Of a stretch of 9,120 nucleotides of DNA, positions 5,562 to 9,120 are shown piece after piece; position 1 is the stretch's first letter; each line of letters starts with the position of its first letter. The position numbers were made by a program, and so were the translations under genes. Source of the DNA: a bacterium (lineage in GTDB: Bacteria > JAHJDO01); NCBI GenBank assembly GCA_030671985.1, contig DAOVHI010000050.1, forward strand, positions 1-9,120, given 5' to 3'. Under the pieces are notes generated by a model. It was not told the origin of the DNA. It was given only the letters and a program-made list of their open reading frames with translations, and searched no databases.

Positions 5562-7698
5562 ATATACCCCTATCCGTTGTAATAATTCCCGCAACTATTC
5601 CCTTTATTCTAGGCATAATTATTTTAAAATTTCTTCTTTTTACTGCGGATAATATATGTATTGTATTCTCTACAAAGAAATACCATGAGAAGCTGATTAT
5701 TTGTGGAATAGTTGCATTTTTTTTCATAAAAATAATTCTATTCCTTGTTTTATAAAAAGCTCCGAATGGATTTTCAGAACCTCCGCTTGTTCTTGCTACT
5801 TTATGCCGCAATTTTGCTCTTGGCGCAACTACACATTTAAATCCGGCTTTTATCGCCTTTGTGCAGTAGTCGATGTCTTCCTGATAGTAAAAATAACCTT
5901 CGTCCATTAATCCGATTTTATTGATAACATTTCTACGAATAAGTAAGGCGCAGCCGCTTATAAAGTCTGAATCACATATTTCGTCATATTGTCCATAATC
6001 TTGCTTCATCCCTCCAACATGTGACGTCACCCCAGTTTTCCAGTCCATTCTACCTCTCGCAAACCACAATATGTTTTGTTTGTCATAATAATACATCTTT
6101 GGTCCGACAATGCCTATTGCTGAATTAATCTTCATAGGTTTTATTAACTCGTTTAACATATTAGACGCGATTTTAGTATCATTATTTAGCAGTAAAACAC
6201 TATCAAACCCCTGCTTCATGGCCCGCCTTATAGCTATGTTATTCGCCTCGGCAAACCCCAAATTAGTTTTATTTTCAATTAACATTGCCAATGGGAAATG
6301 TTCCTTAAAATAGTCTCGCGAGCCATCTGTGGATGCGTTATCTACAATGCAGGCCTTATAGTTCTTGTATGTTTGCGCTTTTATGGATTCGAGACATTCA
6401 ATGGTGTCTTCTTTGCCGTTATGATTAAGGATTATAATAAAAACGCTTGGCTCCTTGGGATTGTGATTTTCCGTTAGTATATTTCCCTGTAACACGACTT
6501 TATTCTCAAGTTCATTGTCTATGATTTTTTGCATGGTAAAATTATCGAGCTGTAGTTTTTTCCGCATTCCTTTTTTCAGAAGAGCCTTATATACAAAAAC
6601 AAATTTCCCAAAGATCACTTCTTCTACTAAATTCTTTATTGCAAATTTTCTTGCGTGTTCTCTGATGGCCTTAATTCTGCGCTTGTCCGCCATAAGACTC
6701 ATTACCTCAGATGCAATCGCCTCCGGCGTATTTTCTTTTACAACAATTCCCGTCTCTCCGTTTTTAATGATCTCTTCAGAACCTTTACATCTGGTAGAAA
6801 CAACTACAGGGCCCATTATCATTGCTTCGCCGACAACATGCGGACATGATTCAAGCCTGCTTCCCAATATTTTTATTTGTGCATCCTTTAGGTACCTAGA
6901 GACCTCATGATGTTTCACATGCCCCATAAATTCGACATTCCTCTCAATTCCAAGTTCTTTACAGCGTTTCTTCAAAGAATTAAGAAGAGGTCCTTCCCCA
7001 AGAAACTTATGTTTTACATCAATCCCTCTCTTTTTTAGTACGCCAATTGCTTCCAGAACAATATCTGCCCCGCCTATAGGATATAGGTCTTTTACTGTTA
7101 TTGTGTGATTTTTCTTCCCGCAATATCCGTCCTGAAGAAACAAGTTTCTACTTACTTCTGTCCATATTACCCCATCAATTCGAAGTCCTTTTTTAGTCAA
7201 TTCATCTTTGAGGCAATAACTGTTAGCGATTGTGGTATATCGTCTATTTATCATTCTTTTAAGATCAAAAAATTTCGCAGGAATATAATCCCACCCGTCT
7301 CTTCCGACAAATACCTGTATTACCTTCTTTTTCCTCAATCTGTACCATGCAAGTATCAACGCCGTATTCCACAAGCTCCAGCCGTGTATCTCTATTATAT
7401 CGCGGTCTTCTGCAAACTTTGAGATTTCCCTGTACAACATTAAAATGTCCAAAATCTTGTGAAAAAAACCAAATTTGTTTCTCCTAAAAAAAGGAGTTAT
7501 TCTTTTTATATTCGGATACCTGTACATTTGAGGGATTTCTTCCGTTGACATCTTCGGAGAAAATCCGATCATCTTTACATCAACGCCTTTTGCCGACAGC
7601 CATTTAAATTTAGTCCAATTAGAAATCGCCATCCCTACGTCATCAGGGATCAGTACAGGAGAGATGATACCTAATTTAAATTTTATTGTATTCTTCAT
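5551..7698 (-). CDS. bifunctional glycosyltransferase: GT4 domain fused to GT2 domain
   Basis: A 715-residue protein, about twice the normal size, with two catalytic domains. Residues 1 to about 375 are a GT4-type GT-B domain: EIHGWSLW (103-110), FVGRDGWDYIP (130-140), FLGEGPLLNSL (232-242), VEFMGHVKHHEVSRYL (255-270) and an intact EX7E (E283 and E291) in LESCPHVVGEAMIMG. A linker of about 40 residues follows. Residues about 417-715 are a GT2-type GT-A domain close to rhamnosyltransferase-like WbbL proteins: VFIIILNHNGKEDTIECLES (419-438), VDNASTDGS (452-460), NLGFAEANNIAI (479-490), the metal-binding LLLNNDT (502-508), FISGCALLIRR (579-589) and YYQEDIDYC (604-612). A hydrophobic C-terminal stretch (about 664-683) may touch the membrane. 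The two domains could add two consecutive sugars to a lipid-linked glycan; with rmlB in the operon, one may be rhamnose (inference). It overlaps the upstream gene by 23 bases. There is no frameshift across the fusion. Confidence 0.92.
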   Translation of the reverse strand: MKNTIKFKLGIISPVLIPDDVGMAISNWTKFKWLSAKGVDVKMIGFSPKMSTEEIPQMYRYPNIKRITPFFRRNKFGFFHKILDILMLYREISKFAEDRDIIEIHGWSLWNTALILAWYRLRKKKVIQVFVGRDGWDYIPAKFFDLKRMINRRYTTIANSYCLKDELTKKGLRIDGVIWTEVSRNLFLQDGYCGKKNHTITVKDLYPIGGADIVLEAIGVLKKRGIDVKHKFLGEGPLLNSLKKRCKELGIERNVEFMGHVKHHEVSRYLKDAQIKILGSRLESCPHVVGEAMIMGPVVVSTRCKGSEEIIKNGETGIVVKENTPEAIASEVMSLMADKRRIKAIREHARKFAIKNLVEEVIFGKFVFVYKALLKKGMRKKLQLDNFTMQKIIDNELENKVVLQGNILTENHNPKEPSVFIIILNHNGKEDTIECLESIKAQTYKNYKACIVDNASTDGSRDYFKEHFPLAMLIENKTNLGFAEANNIAIRRAMKQGFDSVLLLNNDTKIASNMLNELIKPMKINSAIGIVGPKMYYYDKQNILWFARGRMDWKTGVTSHVGGMKQDYGQYDEICDSDFISGCALLIRRNVINKIGLMDEGYFYYQEDIDYCTKAIKAGFKCVVAPRAKLRHKVARTSGGSENPFGAFYKTRNRIIFMKKNATIPQIISFSWYFFVENTIHILSAVKRRNFKIIMPRIKGIVAGIITTDRGIYVR
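5567..5571 (-). promoter_or_regulatory. ribosome binding site favouring the methyltransferase start at 5561
   Basis: AGGGG on the minus strand lies five bases before the ATG at 5561, within the last codons of the upstream fusion glycosyltransferase gene. It is the reason for preferring this start over the TTG at 5594, which has no such site. Confidence 0.5.
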
Positions 7699-8788
7699 AT
7701 ATTTTTTCTACTATCTTTTCCCAGTCATAGTTACGCGCATGCTCAACCGCTTTTTTAGAAAATTGTTCTATTTTTTTATTGTTTGAGATAAGCTCAATTA
7801 CCGCTTCTGAAAATGCTTTGGTATCTTTGGCTTTTACAAGAATACCTGTTTCGTTGTCTATTACAACTTCCGGTATGCTTGTAGTATTAAATCCGACACA
7901 TGGCAGACCGCTTGCCTGCGCTTCCATAAACGGCATTCCAAATCCTTCGTATATAGACGCGCATGTGAATAAATCGGCAGATCTATAATATGACATTACA
8001 TCTTCTACAGGAAGATGCCCAAGCAGATAGACATTCCCAATTTCTCTGGCTCTCTGCTTGATCAGCTCTGAGTAACCGTCGTTGTCAAACTTCCCGATAA
8101 CATAGAGATGCGCTTCGGGAATTTTTTTTAGAACCAGTTCAAACGCATTTAACAAAAGATTCACGCCCTTATGTTTTACTATTCTTCCAACATAAAGCAA
8201 TGCGGGATAGTGTAGATTTAGCTTTTCCTCTTCTTTTCTAAATACCTGAAAATCTATACCGGGCGTAACAACAGTGCTGTCTATTGAAAATTCCGATAGA
8301 AGATAGTTTCTTGTGAAGTTTGAATTTGTGACAACTTTATCTGCTTCAAACACATTCTTTATCATTCTTTTGTTTTCCAGAATTCTCCGTTTTCTTTCAT
8401 AGCCTGAATACATATTGGGATCTGTAACATTATGGTAATAATAGACAACCTTATATCCAAACTTTTTTCTATTCTTTATAACAAAGTCATCTAAAGGTGG
8501 ATAATGTACATTTACAATGTCGGGTCTTATAACTTCCAAAGCTCTTTTGAAAAACATGTTTGCAATCGGCTTCATAACCGGCTTAGTAAACAGATAGTTA
8601 CGACCTCTTGGAATATCCAGCGGAATTACTACGGGAATCTTGTGATTCAGATGTTTGTGGGAAAAAGACAGTGTAAGAATGCTGACCTTTACATCATCGT
8701 ATTTATATAACTGATTTGCATGCGCGGCAACTACTTCAGAGATTCCTGAACCTTCGGCAAGGGCTGTAAAAGCGATAGCAACATTCAT
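7676..8788 (-). CDS. GT4-type glycosyltransferase (GT-B fold)
   Basis: A 370-residue protein of normal GT4 length. The N-terminal half has the glycine-rich AEGSGISEVV (11-20), NVHYPPLDDF (93-102) and YYYHNVTDPN (116-125). The C-terminal half is textbook GT4: LLYVGRIVKHKGVNLLLNAF (197-216), in which R202 and K207 are the expected diphosphate-binding residues, then LYVIGKFDNDGY (228-239), VYLLGHLPVEDVMSYYRSAD (253-272) and an intact EX7E (E281 and E289) in YEGFGMPFMEAQASGLP. It should be a retaining, cytoplasmic, membrane-associated enzyme that extends a lipid-linked glycan; donor and acceptor are unknown. Its ATG overlaps the stop of rmlB by four bases (ATGA), and its own end overlaps the next gene by 23 bases, so it is embedded in the operon. 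Confidence 0.93.
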   Translation of the reverse strand: MNVAIAFTALAEGSGISEVVAAHANQLYKYDDVKVSILTLSFSHKHLNHKIPVVIPLDIPRGRNYLFTKPVMKPIANMFFKRALEVIRPDIVNVHYPPLDDFVIKNRKKFGYKVVYYYHNVTDPNMYSGYERKRRILENKRMIKNVFEADKVVTNSNFTRNYLLSEFSIDSTVVTPGIDFQVFRKEEEKLNLHYPALLYVGRIVKHKGVNLLLNAFELVLKKIPEAHLYVIGKFDNDGYSELIKQRAREIGNVYLLGHLPVEDVMSYYRSADLFTCASIYEGFGMPFMEAQASGLPCVGFNTTSIPEVVIDNETGILVKAKDTKAFSEAVIELISNNKKIEQFSKKAVEHARNYDWEKIVEKIYEEYNKI

Positions 8789-9120
8789 AGCTCAATTATT
8801 CTCTTCCACCAGTTTTCGTTCTCAACATACCATGAGATAGTTGCTTCCAACCTATCCTCAAAATCGTAAACAGGTTTCCACCTCAATTGGTTTTTTATCT
8901 TATTCGTATTGATAGCATAACGGCGATCATGCCCCAGCCTGTCCTTTACAAATTTTATTAATGTTTCTGGTTTCTCTAATCTTTTTAAAATAAATTTAGC
9001 TATATTTATATTAGTTCTCTCATTATTAGAGCCTATGTTATAGACCTCTCCCATTTCCCCTCTCTGCATCACTGAATCAATAGCCCTTGAGTGATCTATT
9101 ACATGAATCCAATCTCTTAC
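8785..9120 (-). CDS. rmlB: dTDP-glucose 4,6-dehydratase, C-terminal part (cut by window edge)
   Basis: The last 111 residues of RmlB/RfbB (the full protein is usually 320-360 residues); the reading frame is open through the right edge. Diagnostic segments are VRDWIHVIDHSRAID at the edge, GEVYNIGSNNERTNINIAKF, FVKDRLGHDRRYAINTNKIK and LRWKPVYDFEDRLEATISWY, which follow the RmlB C-terminal pattern closely. The enzyme is an NAD-dependent extended SDR that converts dTDP-glucose to dTDP-4-keto-6-deoxyglucose in the cytoplasm, the second step toward dTDP-rhamnose and other deoxy sugars. The catalytic YXXXK and the NAD-binding motif lie outside the window. rmlA, rmlC and rmlD are not visible here and may lie upstream. 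The stop overlaps the next gene's ATG. Confidence 0.93.
   Translation of the reverse strand, partial: VRDWIHVIDHSRAIDSVMQRGEMGEVYNIGSNNERTNINIAKFILKRLEKPETLIKFVKDRLGHDRRYAINTNKIKNQLRWKPVYDFEDRLEATISWYVENENWWKRIIEL

Noticed and set aside
6515-6910. Plus-strand open frame of 131 codons
   Set aside because: It is antisense to the well-supported GT4-GT2 fusion gene, has no domain-like pattern, and is a typical shadow frame in AT-rich DNA.
7482-7497. CTCCT/AGGAG hairpin with a T7 run in the fusion glycosyltransferase gene, considered as a terminator or phase-variation tract
   Set aside because: It is inside a well-supported coding region, the stem is five pairs, and a seven-base homopolymer is ordinary in this base composition.

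Overview
The window reads as part of a surface-polysaccharide (O-antigen, capsule or exopolysaccharide type) locus from an AT-rich, probably Gram-negative bacterium. Evidence for an outer membrane is indirect: a secreted protein at 637-1290 looks like the C-terminal barrel-like domain of MlaD/MCE lipid-transport proteins, and the rest is typical envelope-glycan machinery. The combination (lone MCE-tail-like domain, radical SAM enzymes inside a glycan operon, GT4-GT2 fusion) is what I would expect from an uncultured lineage such as Omnitrophota or a relative, but that placement is inference only.

Layout. (1) 1-492, minus strand: the first 164 residues of a multi-pass GT-C type glycosyltransferase, cut by the left edge. 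(2) 493-636: a 144-base divergent intergenic region with a good sigma-70-like promoter facing each way and a 14-base near-palindrome halfway between the two -35 boxes. (3) 637-1290, plus strand: a small exported MCE-tail-like protein. (4) 1297-9120, minus strand: seven genes packed head to tail and read leftwards. In transcription order they are the end of rmlB (dTDP-glucose 4,6-dehydratase, cut by the right edge), a GT4 glycosyltransferase, a GT4-GT2 fusion glycosyltransferase, a class I SAM methyltransferase, a B12-binding-type radical SAM enzyme, a radical SAM/SPASM enzyme, and a last GT4 glycosyltransferase. Five of the six junctions overlap (4, 23, 11, 4 and 4 bases with the starts chosen here) and one has a 16-base gap, so this is almost certainly one translationally coupled operon. 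Its promoter lies beyond the right edge. The operon meets the plus-strand gene tail to tail with only 6 bases between stops and no visible hairpin terminator.

How the genes may work together. RmlB commits dTDP-glucose to a 6-deoxy sugar nucleotide such as dTDP-rhamnose. The three glycosyltransferase genes (four catalytic domains) would assemble a repeat unit or core at the cytoplasmic membrane face. The run of three consecutive SAM-using enzymes between them suggests that the glycan, or its lipid carrier, receives unusual methyl or radical-generated modifications; this is the most interesting biology here. No RNA genes, insertion sequences, CRISPR arrays or tRNAs were seen, and no stretch over 300 bases lacks a gene.
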